64,000 nt of DNA from Arabidopsis thaliana (Eukaryota > Streptophyta > Magnoliopsida > Brassicales > Brassicaceae): contig NC_003076.8 in assembly GCF_000001735.4 (NCBI RefSeq), positions 14,945,835-15,009,834 of the forward strand, in the 5' to 3' direction. Shown piece after piece: positions 48,629 to 61,528 of this stretch (its first letter is position 1; the number at the start of each line of letters is the position of its first letter). Made by a program: the position numbers and the translations under genes. Below the pieces are notes generated by a model. It was not told where the DNA came from, did no database searches, and saw only the letters and a program-made list of their open reading frames with translations.

Positions 48629-49258
48629 TTATATATATGAAAGTTGATCAACTCTCTCCATATAATTGTCACATCATCACTTTAGCATTTGCCATGTGTC
48701 TATTAAATAATTAATGTAATGTACTATTAATTATAGGTTAATAATACATTTATTATTTAATTTTATATCTTATTTTATTTTATATATTATTTTATTTTAC
48801 ATATTTAATGTACTATTACTAAATTTATTTTAATATTACATGATTTTTCAATAAAACCATTTTAATAGTGGTTTTATACTCGAAGATTTTTTTTGTAATC
48901 CAAACTTAAAGTATGAGTATATAAAAATCGTGGATTAGTTAATGATTTGAGTAGGTTATTCTCTTAAATTGATATTTATATAATAAATCACCGAGGGTGC
49001 AGAATACGTAAGGAACTCCATCATCAAATTCTTATGATTCTAGAATCGAAGATTATCCTCTGTTAAATTGGTTTAAGATGAACGTTGTTTATGAATTATG
49101 AATATGATGAAATATTGAGAATGTTGTTAGAAAAGATATATTTTAATACTAAAAATAATTTCTTATTGCATGAGTGAATGATTAGATAAATAAAAATTAT
49201 TTAAATTAAACAATATAAAAAGTATCTAAAAAATCTATAGATTACTACACTCACCTAG
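48629..49258 (+). mobile_element. Non-autonomous Helitron, copy 2
   Basis: Inverted homologue of the element at 10240-10932. Shared blocks run along the length: TCAACTCTCTCCA near the 5' end, CACATCATCACTTTAGCATT, GAGTAGGTTATTCTCTTAAA in the middle, GCATGAGTGAATGATTAGAT near the 3' end. It ends at CTAG (49255-49258) before T. The 5' end is TT rather than TC, and the GC-rich hairpin of copy 1 is replaced by AT-rich sequence, so the terminal signals have decayed. Confidence 0.8.
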
Positions 49259-50114
49259 TAATCTATAAATTTGTCTGGGTATGAAAATACACTCAGAATA
49301 TAATACCGGTATGAAAATATCCTTTTCCCTTGACTACTATGTCACATTTGTTATAGTTTAATTATAAGAAGAAAAAAATTGTTTGAGCTTTAGGGCAGGC
49401 CATAGTGTTGGGCCGTACCTGCTAAGTTTTCGTAGGAGAAATTGACATAAACCGACTTTGTTTGTAGAAAGGTTTTTGGTTTTTAATCTCTAGGACTATT
49501 TAGAAAAAAGTCTCTGGTGCTCAACAATGTCTTTTAAGACAATGATCTGGTGCTCAATAATGTCTTTTAAGACAATAATATTAAATCAATTTGTGTTTTG
49601 TTTTGTTTTGTTTTTCCAAAGTTTATGAAAAAAAGTTGTAGAGTCAATTTTTCTGTTTTTAAAGACACCCATAATTTAAGTGTATATTACTGGAAGGAGA
49701 AAAGTTAATAAAAAAGTTTGTGGAGTTTTTAAAATAAAATTGTATTTAATTTATAGTTAATGTCACCTTTTAATTTATGCAACGAGTTAACAATTTTTTT
49801 TTAGAGAGAATATCATTAAACTTAACAATATTTTATTACAAAATCAACAATTTTAATAGTTGTTTCCTTTTATAAAAAAACAAAAATCATTATAAACAAC
49901 AAATATAGCCACCGACCTAATATTTTCCCCTTTAGCTCCTTAGAAAAGGAAATCAATCAATCTTCTATAAATTAGGGTTACAGTGGGTCTCCATCAAAAT
50001 CAGAGATTTTTCACTTTGACTTGAGAGAATTTGCGAAGTTTCTTTTTCACGGTTTCGTTCTTTACACAGAGTTGCTGCAAATCTGTTTTCGTTTTCTGAT
50101 CTCTGAACAATCCA
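49259..50114. other. Spacer upstream of the DnaJ gene
   Basis: AT-rich DNA and the promoter of the DnaJ gene. Holds a 33-bp tandem duplication (49513-49545 and 49546-49578). No gene. Confidence 0.5.
49513..49578. repeat. 33-bp tandem duplication
   Basis: TCTGGTGCTCAACAATGTCT plus TTTAAGACAATGA, followed immediately by the same unit with a few substitutions. Each unit contains the palindrome-like TGTCTTTTAAGACA. Confidence 0.9.
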
Positions 50115-50840
50115 ATGGACTCTTTTGTTACCGTAGAGAATAAACCTCTCCCAACCGATATGGAATTTACGATGGAAGAAGCAACGCAGATTGTAGAGAA
50201 GAAACTTTCGGAGAAAGATTACGTTGGTGCGATGAAATTCATTAATTTGTTTCCAAATCTTGATGGTCGTTGGAATACGATGATCGATGTTTATATTTGT
50301 GGATCAAACGTAGGAGAATCTGATTGGTATGGAGTTTTAGGTGTAGATCCTTTATCTGATGATGAAACAGTAAAGAAACATTACAAGCAGTTGGCTCTTT
50401 TACTTCATCCGGACAAGAACAAGTGTTATGGCGCTGAAGGAGCGTTTAAGTTGGTGTCAGAAGCTTGGTGTTTGTTATCTGATAAGGTTCAGAGAAGTTC
50501 TTATGATCAAAGAAGGAAGAATTCGAAACAAGGAAAGTCTAGTAAACCTAAAGCTACAGATTCATCAAAACAGAGGAAAAGCAGAACGTTTTGGACAATG
50601 TGCAGAAGCTGCAAGACCAAAGGTGAATTTCTGAGGCATTGGAATCTTAACAAGGCTATACTTTGTCCTAATTGTCGTCAGATTTTCATTGCAACCGAGA
50701 TAACTACAAAAGAACCTAACAAAACCACCAAAAAAGCTTCTCATCAACAGCAACAATGGAGTGTCCAGGATAAAGCACCAAAAACGAGTCTTCCTCGCCA
50801 TCTGTTACTTTTACCTGGAAACGTTCATCAGTTTCATTAA
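50115..50840 (+). CDS. DnaJ-domain protein with frameshifted C-terminus
   Basis: A 241-residue J-domain protein. J proteins stimulate Hsp70 ATPase activity through the HPD tripeptide. The N-terminal helical region (EATQIVEKKLSEKDYVGAMKF, residues about 22-42) is typical of a plant family of nuclear DnaJ proteins. The J domain covers about residues 69-133, with DWYGVLGVDPL and HPD at 98-100. A CxxC...CxxC zinc-binding segment (CRSCKTKG, CPNCRQIF) follows. After GTCCAGGATAAAGCACC the frame diverges at a run of five A (50780-50784). The neighbouring frame stays open to TAA 50959 and encodes a plausible tail (FTWKRSSVSLKARSN to LKRQRTTVN). A one-base loss in the A run would explain this. Recalled locus At5g37750. 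Confidence 0.85.
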   Translation: MDSFVTVENKPLPTDMEFTMEEATQIVEKKLSEKDYVGAMKFINLFPNLDGRWNTMIDVYICGSNVGESDWYGVLGVDPLSDDETVKKHYKQLALLLHPDKNKCYGAEGAFKLVSEAWCLLSDKVQRSSYDQRRKNSKQGKSSKPKATDSSKQRKSRTFWTMCRSCKTKGEFLRHWNLNKAILCPNCRQIFIATEITTKEPNKTTKKASHQQQQWSVQDKAPKTSLPRHLLLLPGNVHQFH

Positions 50841-50959
50841 AGGCTAGGTCTAATTGTGGAAGTTCAGCAAATCAAAGTACCAAAAGAGGGCTTGACGCAC
50901 AAGAAACGGTTGCTCCTGCAGAGAAGATTCTCAAGAGGCAGAGGACAACTGTGAACTAA
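50785..50959 (+). other. Displaced C-terminal coding tail of the DnaJ gene
   Basis: Reading frame offset from the DnaJ frame, open from the A run to TAA 50957-50959. It encodes a basic Ser/Thr/Lys-rich tail (NESSSPSVTFTWKRSS, then KRGLDAQETVAPAEKILKRQ). The composition matches the C-termini of related proteins and not random AT-rich DNA. It would be read only if the A run held one more base. Confidence 0.65.
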
Positions 50960-51303
50960 GAAGTACGAGTCATATGACATTTAGAATTTGCATATTCCTG
51001 CTTTTAAACCTTTCATGTTTTCTTTAGGATATGTTATTAATCTTTTTTCAGTTTTAGACTAAAATTGTACTGTAGAACAAGAGCGGGTTCTCCTTTCAAC
51101 GTCAATGTGTAGTGTCCTAAGTCCTAACTTCTCTTTAAACATTGTATGTCTTGTTGTTAGTTGATTTTATAACATTTTTTACAGCAACAATAAAACATTA
51201 TCTTCCTCACAAGTCACTTGTCAAGTTATTAGTTGATTTTATAACAGTTTTTACAGCAATCAAAATAACTATATAGCAATCAAAATAACTAATAAAGATT
51301 CTA

Positions 51304-51840
51304 ATGTGTCACTTGAAACCATCCCTGGAACAGATGGTGAAGACCTGTTTGATCAATTTTACGTCTGCTTTGACATCATCAGAAGATCATGGAAGGAGAC
51401 ATATCGCCCCACTCATAGGAGTAGATGGTATTTTCCTCAAATGCACACTCAAAGGTCAGTTACTTGCTGCTATAGGTAGAGATGCATGTACCAAAATGTA
51501 TTAAATAGCATGAGGATATAGTACAAGTGGAGAATGAGAAGAAATGGTTATGGTTTATCCAAATGGTGAAGTCTGATTTTGATCTTAAAGATAGAGATGG
51601 GTTTATCATAACCTCAGATCGACCAAAGGTATGTTTTTGTGTGGATGTTCTTGTTCGTATATTATGATTTTAGTCTTAATGTGATGTTACTGGTTACCAA
51701 ATTTCAGAGCATAGGAAATGTGTTAGACACATTTATGGCAAATTGAAAGCAAATCATGGAAAACAAAATGGAGATGAAACCACTTATCTGGAAAACTTGG
51801 CTTGGAGCCACACTGAAACACAATATGAGAAGAACATATC
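51304..51840 (+). pseudogene. MULE transposase relic
   Basis: Fragments of a Mutator-like transposase in several frames: HIAPLIGVDGIFLKCTLKGQ and LLAAIGRDA (51400-51490, the first catalytic Asp region of the MULE domain); ENEKKWLWFIQMVKSDFDL and DRDGFIITSDRPK (51525-51629); and, after a likely old intron (GTATG at 51630 to TTTCAG about 51708), EHRKCVRHIYGKLKANHG (51712-51770). Frameshifts and stops separate the parts, and no element ends are visible. It sits between the two DnaJ loci. Confidence 0.82.
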
Positions 51841-51909
51841 CTTTTTTCTAAGTTGTTTCCAATACAAAAGAATATTCTGAGCTAATTATTTTTTCTAAGT
51901 TGTTTCCAA

Positions 51910-52790
51910 TGGAGATTGCTGAGAGGAAACTCTCGGAGAATGATTACAATGGAGCGAAGAAATTCATTAACAAGGCTCAGAATTTGTATCCAAAACTTGA
52001 TGGTTTAAAGACAAGTGTTGATGATGATCAATGTTTATCTCTTTGCATCAAACGGAGAAGAAAAAGCTGATTGGTATGGAATTCTTTATGTAGACCCTTT
52101 AGCTATGATGAAGCAGTGAAGAAACAATACAAGAAGTTAGCTCTTTTGCTTCATCCGGACAAGTACAACCTTAATGGCGCGGAAGGCGCCTTTAAGCCAG
52201 TTACAGAAGCTTGGTGTATGTTATCTGATAAGGTTAAGAGAACTTCTTATGATCAAAGGAGGATCTCGAAAGAAGCAAAGACCGAGATTCAGAAACAACC
52301 AAACCCACAAAATATTGGGGCAAGAAGTAATAAGCTTGCTAGTTGGATAAAGAAACAACTCAATCCTACAATATACACAAGTTAAGTGCTAGAGACGGTG
52401 GGGCTAGAAGTAATAAGCTTGCTCGTTGGATAATGAAACTACTAAATCTGCACAAGCTAGCATCTTCTACTGGGAATAAAAATGCTAGAGACGATACTCA
52501 TTGGAGAATGTGTAATAGATGCGATGCCAATATGCCATATTTTGTCTTTATAAGGACATAATTTGTCCACGTTGTGGTCAACCTTTTGATTGCAATATAA
52601 GAAAACTCCATTGGAAAAAGCCAAAAACACAAGTGGTGGTACTTATTCAAAGAGAGATTCTTTATCATCTGTTAGTTCCACTGAGTTGTTGTAATTAAGG
52701 TGTAGGTATAATAGTGGAAGACTCTGGAAGTGCCGCAAATCAAGGACTCGAGGAGTCACAAGAAATGGTTTATGGTTCTGCAAAGACAAA
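51910..52790 (+). pseudogene. Second DnaJ-type gene, frameshifted
   Basis: Degraded tandem paralogue of the DnaJ gene at 50115. Pieces in different frames: MEIAERKLSENDYNGAKKFI (from 51910), then ADWYGILYVDPL (about 52062-52100), then YDEAVKKQYKKLALLLHPDK with HPD intact and MLSDKVKRTSYDQRR (52105-52262), then a lysine-rich linker to a stop at 52385. The zinc segment (RMCNRCDANMPYF, later CPRCGQPF in another frame) appears at 52505-52590. At least three frame changes are needed to join these. It may be annotated as a gene using tiny introns, but the J domain itself is split. Likely locus At5g37760. Confidence 0.75.
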
Positions 52791-53240
52791 TTAGCACATG
52801 TAGATTAATCTATAGAGTGAATTGTATAGTGCTCAACGCTATAATGGGCCTCCTAAAAACCAGCTCGGCCCATAACAGGAATCATGCATAAGGGAAAAAT
52901 TCACATTTGTCTAACGGTACCACTAGTTGGGAAGATTAGTAATAATCATTACGAAAATTTATTTGTTCTTGTGATGAATGAAACTATATATATATTCATT
53001 ATAGAAAAAAATTCGATTAGCTGTTAAATCAGTAATTAATTCAGAATATTAAAGACTAATAACACTCAACAAAGCATATTAATTATAAAAAGAGCAGAAG
53101 ATATAGAAACAACCGTTAAAATCAATATTCATCAATCACCACATACTTCTAGGGTTTTTAATCGCCGTCACTAAAATTAATCTGCTAATACGAATCATCA
53201 CCGTCGACTAATCTAATCTCCGGCGAAATCTTCCAAATCC
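52791..53240. other. Spacer and CML24 3' UTR
   Basis: AT-rich DNA ending in the 3' UTR of CML24 on the minus strand. No further gene. Confidence 0.4.
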
Positions 53241-53726
53241 TCAAGCACCACCACCATTACTCATCATCTTCTTAAACTCATCAAAATTAACACAACCATC
53301 ACCATCAATATCAACTTTACTAATCATCTTCTTACAATCTTGCACAGAGCACTTCTCACCCAAATTCTTCATCACTGAATGAAGCTCTTTCGCCGAGATC
53401 CTTCCATTACCATCCAAATCATATAACTCAAACGCTTCTTTCAAATCGCTTACGTCGTTTCGATTGTTACCTCCTCCTCCGATTCCGATTTGGAAAAGCG
53501 CGACGAATTCGTCCAGATCTATGAATCCGTTACCGTCTAGATCGAATTGTTTCATCATCGTTACTGTTTCTTCTGGTGATGCTGTTGGTGAGAGAGCGCG
53601 GATCACTTCTTTGAGCTCGTCGACGGAGATTTTCCCGTCGCCGTTTTTGTCGAATCGTTGGAAGACTTTTTTGATGTCGTCCATTGATCCTAAACAGCTA
53701 CGAACAACTCCGTTCTTCGATGACAT
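53241..53726 (-). CDS. CML24: Calmodulin-like protein CML24 (TOUCH2)
   Basis: An intronless 161-residue calcium sensor. CML24/TCH2 is induced by touch and stress and acts in calcium and nitric oxide signalling, flowering time and autophagy-related pathways (family knowledge). Four EF-hand loops are all canonical: residues 26-37 DKNGDGKISVDE, 62-73 DLDGNGFIDLDE, 103-114 DLDGNGRISAKE, 139-150 DIDGDGCVNFDE. A Gly/Asn linker (GIGGGGNNRN) joins the two lobes instead of the long calmodulin helix. It starts at ATG 53726 and ends SNGGGA. Two CGCGTT boxes lie about 120-140 bp upstream. Recalled locus At5g37770. Confidence 0.95.
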   Translation of the reverse strand: MSSKNGVVRSCLGSMDDIKKVFQRFDKNGDGKISVDELKEVIRALSPTASPEETVTMMKQFDLDGNGFIDLDEFVALFQIGIGGGGNNRNDVSDLKEAFELYDLDGNGRISAKELHSVMKNLGEKCSVQDCKKMISKVDIDGDGCVNFDEFKKMMSNGGGA

Positions 53727-53842
53727 TGTTGAAGAAATTGAGATTTTGAGATTTGAGAGAAGAAAAAAAACGGTTAGAGTAGTGTGTGTGTGAAGAAGAA
53801 GGATTTGGTTATAAATAAGGGAAAGAGAGAGGGTGACGTAAT

Positions 53843-53869
53843 AACGCGTTTTTTTAATTAAAACGCGTT
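53843..53869. promoter_or_regulatory. Paired CGCG boxes (CAMTA/RSRE type)
   Basis: AACGCGTT occurs at about 53843-53850 and 53862-53869, giving CGCGTT cores at 53845-53850 and 53864-53869. The inner sequence forms an inverted arrangement (AACGCGTTTTTTTAATTAAA ACGCGTT). CGCGTT is the rapid stress response element bound by CAMTA factors, themselves calmodulin-regulated. The position, about 120-140 bp upstream of the CML24 start codon, fits its touch and stress induction. Confidence 0.65.
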
Positions 53870-55353
53870 GAGATTGCGTGAGCTGGTGGCATCTTTATTA
53901 ATTCTAAATTTATTTACTTTCCAAAGATTTATTTACTTTACATATTTTATGCTTCCAAAATGTTTATTTACCAATAATAAAAAGAAAAATGTCTTTGATT
54001 AAAGATAGGACAAGTTGCTATAATAAATTTCTGTATATAGCTATATATATATATATATATATATATTTTTTGGGTAAACTTTCATTCATAAATTCAAGTA
54101 ATTTTATAAGACTAAGTGGATAACATTGGTTTCTAATTTATAAGAAATTATGATGAGTTTAATTAAATTATAGAAAGTAAATAAATGAAAGATTTTAAAT
54201 TATTGCTAGAGACTTTTTTTATAATCTTGATGATTAGTTATTCATAATCTTGTAAAGTTTCTCAAATGCTCTCTCTATTTTGATAATATTTTTTATGATT
54301 TCTATGACTTTATTTTGTGGAAAAAATGTTGAAATCATGAACCAATTACATAATAATAAAATTTATTAAAATTCAGAGATTTTTTTGTTTTAATTAAAAT
54401 AACATAAATTTTTTACTAACTTTATAAAAGTATGAATCCAACAATCCCAAATAGCCGATGATTTGAGAAGTTCATCATTAATATTATTCGATCCTTCAAA
54501 ATCACACACCTAAACAAATTGGATCAATATTATGTTGGATTTATTTATATATATTATTTATAATAAAAAATAATATAACAAATCTATATATTATATTTGA
54601 CATACATGTATATGTATATTGATATGTGCACATGGAATAAGAGGCAAATATGATTTCTCTCTACGAATAAGAAATGAAGTGATTGAGCTCAAGCCCATTA
54701 CTAAACCTAAGTATGTTAGGTTAAACGTATTAGCTATATATAATGATATATAATAACGTTTGACATATAGCCTTGAGCAGCCGAACCCTAAACATAAAAG
54801 ACGAACTTGTCGTTATGTTTTGAGATTTAATCTCTGCAGTACTAGCATTCTGTTTGACTAAGTCTATATGTATGTGGATATCAGTAGAGGCACACATTTG
54901 GAAAGGTTTACAACCTCGGTTCCTTCATCTTTCCGCTGCAAAATAGCTAAGTATATTCATAATCTTATGATATCGATTTAATTAAATATTTACACTGACA
55001 ATTAAATTTGTGATTCGTTTTATAAATCTGTTATAAATTGGTATAAATTCTTACAATTAATTTTATGATAATATTTACATTAACAATTAAAATTTGTGAT
55101 TAGTTTTATAAATCAGTTATAAACCGGTACTAATTCCTACAATCTTAGCCTATCAAATAGTCATTTTAGATTATTTTTTTTATATATAAATAGCGACAAA
55201 AAGAAAACTAATATTATGTTTTTTTTTCATTCTAATTTTCTATTTTATATATAATACTTAAAAGCACAGTAAATCTTCTTTTCTTACTTGTTTATAGTGT
55301 GTGCAAATCATTGTTCGTACCTTTTGAAATGTGTAGATGAAAAATTATGAAGA
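53870..55353. other. AT-rich intergenic region
   Basis: No gene found. Holds an AT dinucleotide run (54041-54066) and a loosely repeated phrase ACAATTAAATTTGTGATTCG / ACAATTAAAATTTGTGATTAG at about 54998 and 55084, which marks a diverged local duplication of about 86 bp. Confidence 0.45.
54041..54066. repeat. (TA)n microsatellite
   Basis: About a dozen TA repeats. A similar run is at 55597-55618. Confidence 0.9.
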
Positions 55354-56327
55354 CTAGGTGAGTGCCCGCGCTACGCGCGGGATTTTGTTGTTGTTTTTTT
55401 AAAAAAAAAGTTTTATAATATATTTAGTTTATCATACTTTTTTAGAATTGTTATTTTATAAGAGAGATTGTATTATGAAGGAGTAAAACTATATATTTCA
55501 TATTGTTTGTTAATTTTTACTCATAGGTAGAAGATTTGAGTGTGTTGATGAAACCGCATAGTCCGGTGCTGTTTGAATAGTAAATGACAAAATTACATAT
55601 ATATATATATATATATATGTATATATTTTTGTTTGTATTTGAACTGTACCGTACTTAATCCATAGTTTAACCAGTTCTCTTTATTCTAAGCCTAATTTAT
55701 AGGTGCATTATATATACTTTTTGTTTGGTATTGGTAAGTTGTAAAACATTACAGAAGAGCATTATTTTAGCTTACTCGTGCATATTTTAATAAATTTGAT
55801 TTTGTTTTTAACATTTGTTTTGTTCTCCTCTTTTGTTATTTTGTAAAATTGTATTTTAAAATAACTATTGTTTTTCAAATGTTTGCTATTTAATTTGTTC
55901 GTATTTTGATTTCTTCCCCATATATATAGTTTTATTGATGGATGGTTAACAATTTTAACAATATTTTGAAACTACTATATGCAATGATAGGTAATATAAG
56001 AGTTAGATTTTATTATAATTAAAAATTCCTTGCAACAGAGGACAAACATGAAAGGAAAAAATAAAGTACATATTAATAAATTAGTTTTACTTAGGTATTG
56101 AAGCTTGTATTACAGAATCTAGGAGAAGAAGATCTAGACTCATTAGCTCTCCGTTTCTTTTGAAATTGCGAGCTTCCCACATTCTCAAGAGGCGGACAGT
56201 TATATGTTGCATAGATGATCCGATTGTAAGCTTGTCTACAGCGATGGATTGAAGAGGTGCTACTGTAGTTGTTGATTGTGTTGTTGCCATAATGATCGTA
56301 CGTGATTTTGATCTTTGAATCTGACAA
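55354..56327 (-). mobile_element. Helitron 3' end with RPA1-like fragment upstream
   Basis: On the minus strand the 3' terminus is CTAG (55357-55354) before T, preceded by a strong GC-rich hairpin, CCCGCGCGTAGCGCGGG, and ACTCAC. This is a classic Helitron end. About 700-970 bp upstream within the same strand lies an RPA1-like OB-fold fragment. The 5' TC end was not found, so the start given here (56327) is only a lower limit of the element. Confidence 0.7.
56087..56290 (-). pseudogene. RPA1-like OB-fold fragment
   Basis: A 67-codon frame starting MATTQSTTTVAPL, with the recognisable N-terminal OB-fold segment of plant replication protein A 70-kDa-like proteins (DUF223 type): LTIGSSMQHITVRLLRMWEA, then FKRNGELMSLDLLLLDS and VIQASIPK. 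Related genes continue through more exons. A possible donor (CCTAA then GTAAAAC) follows here, but no further exon is visible, so it is a fragment. RPA-like genes occur both as host genes and as cargo of autonomous plant Helitrons. Being on the same strand as the Helitron end at 55354 favours cargo or remnant (inference). Confidence 0.7.
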
Positions 56328-56776
56328 ATGAAAGATATGATATTAGTTTATTCTTATTTACCATTAGTTGTTGTCGTTAATAAGTTGAAGTTTATGATTC
56401 CAAAAAAATAAAGTAAAAGTTATTGAGAAGAGAGACTTACTTTTCTAGATACTCTTACGGTGGTTACAAAGATTAAACTATTTTGGTAGTGAATATGTGT
56501 CATATATATATAAAGATAAATATTTACATTATGTAATATTCTAGTTGGAATGATTAGAAGTTTGAAAGAGTATTTATTTTTCTTAAATGGATATTATTGT
56601 TTAGAAATGGGTATATACGTTATTCTGATTGGGAATTTTTGTAGGGTTTTTTAAACGTCTAGATTATAAATGAGTTAGTTAAGTTATAATCGTGCGTATT
56701 TGATTTATTGTGGATTTATTTACTCATTTTTAATACCACATGATGGGTTGTAAGTTTCTAAACATTCATACTTTAA

Positions 56777-57020
56777 AAGCATCTTCAATGGTAGTTTTTA
56801 ATCCTAAGTCTCTTAAAAAAAATAAAGTGTAAGTATAAATAAATAATATTTTTAATTATGGGTTTCTTAAATTTGGTGAAAGTAAGACAAATTATCTCTT
56901 AACTAAGAGACAATTGGCCTATATTTCATCAAATTTAAGAGACTCATGTAATATTTAAATCATATATATTTTTTATTATTTATTAAAAAACATTTTTAGA
57001 AACCCCCATTGAAGGTGTTC
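56777..57020. mobile_element. Tourist-like (PIF/Harbinger) MITE
   Basis: Terminal inverted repeats AAGCATCTTCAATGG (left) and the complement of GAACACCTTCAATGG (right) flank 244 bp and are themselves flanked by TAA (56774-56776 and 57021-57023). A 3-bp TWA-type duplication and a CTTCAATGG end are usual for Harbinger-related MITEs. The interior is AT-rich without coding. Confidence 0.7.
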
Positions 57021-57023
57021 TAA

Positions 57024-58934
57024 GGCTCTGGAGCGTCCATTCTTCCGCTAATAACTTGAATAAAGTAATACAGTTATTAATTCTAAATGAGGTAAATTTT
57101 GTTCCTAAATAAACATGACATACTGATCGAATATATATTTTATATATAATTTGTGTTACACTCCATACTAACAAAACAATACATTTTCTTTTAATTGTGG
57201 ATACAATGTGTTTGAGTTTTTTTTTGGTCTTTTTTTATAATTACTTCTGATATTACAATACTAACAGGTAACTTTTTAGTTATGACGTAAGATAATTGTT
57301 TGTTTTTAAGAACTTATATCAAATGGCGTAATTTTTTTGACAATAGTATAGTGCATAGTTGTTCCCACATTAACTTAATTTTTTTATAGTTTAAATATGA
57401 GTTGTAATGTGTGTGGATAATGCAAGTATAAATTACTGTGACGCCACGAAGGCTATTGTATTACCAGTGCAACATAGTGAAGGAATGATGAAAGAATACT
57501 ATTGTATTTATTTTTGTAAGATCATTCCTTCTTGGAAAATACTATTGTATTTTTCAACAAGTGATGAAGGAATGAAGCAACGAATTAAGGAATTCTGTTT
57601 AGAAAGATGAGAAGATAGATATATGATGAGTGTGATATGAGATTTATGTTAGAAAAATAAATTGATATGTTAGTCATTGGACAATTATACCTTCTCATCT
57701 AGCAGGAAGAGTGAGTTTTCAAGGAATACATCACGGTCGTTGGCAGAACGTATTTCCGGTATGAACTTCCCACATTCTAACAATACGGCCAATTCTGTTA
57801 CCACAACATTCGAATTTTTCTAATACATGTTGAGAAAAATATTATGAAAACATTATGGTAATATACCGTAAAAATTCCCAAAAATGTACTCATCATATTC
57901 TCTACCCAAATGCCTAAAAAAATAAAAGAAGATATATTAAATTAAAAAATATAGAAAGAGTGATGGTTGAAGTTCTGACTTATGATAGGTTCATATGTTG
58001 AATTAATTACTAATTATGTATTACTTATTTTAAGAAGTGTAGGTGGCAACCTCTCCTTTCATGTGCTGATGTGTAATATTGTGGGAGAGAGTTGAGCTCC
58101 TGTCATATATATGATTTCTCACACTTTTTGGGAAATAATGTCTTAATATAAATTTAAATAGATCGAATACTTAATTATATAGTCTAAGTATAAATAACAA
58201 GTTACTAAAAATATGAATGTATTGTTCAAAATCTTAATTTAAAACTTGTCTTGAAATTTACTACTTCACGACAATTTATGGTGGCCAATGGCATAATACC
58301 AACCTCGTGTTTTTACATGTGTCATTTTCCTATTAGTCCAACATCAATTTTCAACTTGGTATCCAAATAAATAATACACTAAAGCACTTTATACTAAAAC
58401 TAATTGACAAAAGAAAAGCACTTTATACTTAAAACTAAATTTTCAGCGACCTCTGTTTGTCGTATGAAAATTAAAAGTTTGATTAGACACAAATTTGGAA
58501 GTGATTGCCCGCGAATCATTTTCTTTGTGGCTAACGTACACACGTATAGAGACGTACAGTTCAGACGAGTGGCTCAAATGATTAAAACAGTAAATCAGAA
58601 AGAGAACATTTTAATATAACTATAATTTTAACTAGTACTTAATTTTTTCAGCTTAAAGCCATATTTTTCATCTCTATTTCTTATCTTCTTCTTTTTTTGT
58701 AAAACCAAAAAAGCAACAAAATGTGGGTAAAAAGTAAAAACCCAACCCATCGGTTTCAATCCAACTTACTTGATTTTCCATTACACACAAAAGTCACAAA
58801 CCAGAAAATCAAAAGAACGAAAAACAAATTATGTCTGTTTAAAAGCATATCTCCACCAATCATGCAAATGTTTTTGGTTAAACTCCTAGAAGCATAAAAA
58901 GGTCATCATCATCATCATCATCACCTTTATCAAA
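57024..58934. other. Intergenic and CAM1 3' UTR
   Basis: AT-rich. A local repeat of AAAGAATACTATTGTATTT / GGAAAATACTATTGTATTT is at about 57490 and 57534, with GGAATGATGAA / complement motifs around it. The frame at 57407-57610 overlaps it and is not convincing as a gene. A TCA trinucleotide run (58903-58923) lies in the CAM1 3' UTR. Confidence 0.45.

Positions 58935-61528
<2,594 letters not shown>

Noticed and set aside
57407-57610. 67-codon frame MCVDNASINYCD
   Set aside because: Overlaps a short local repeat and has no family resemblance.
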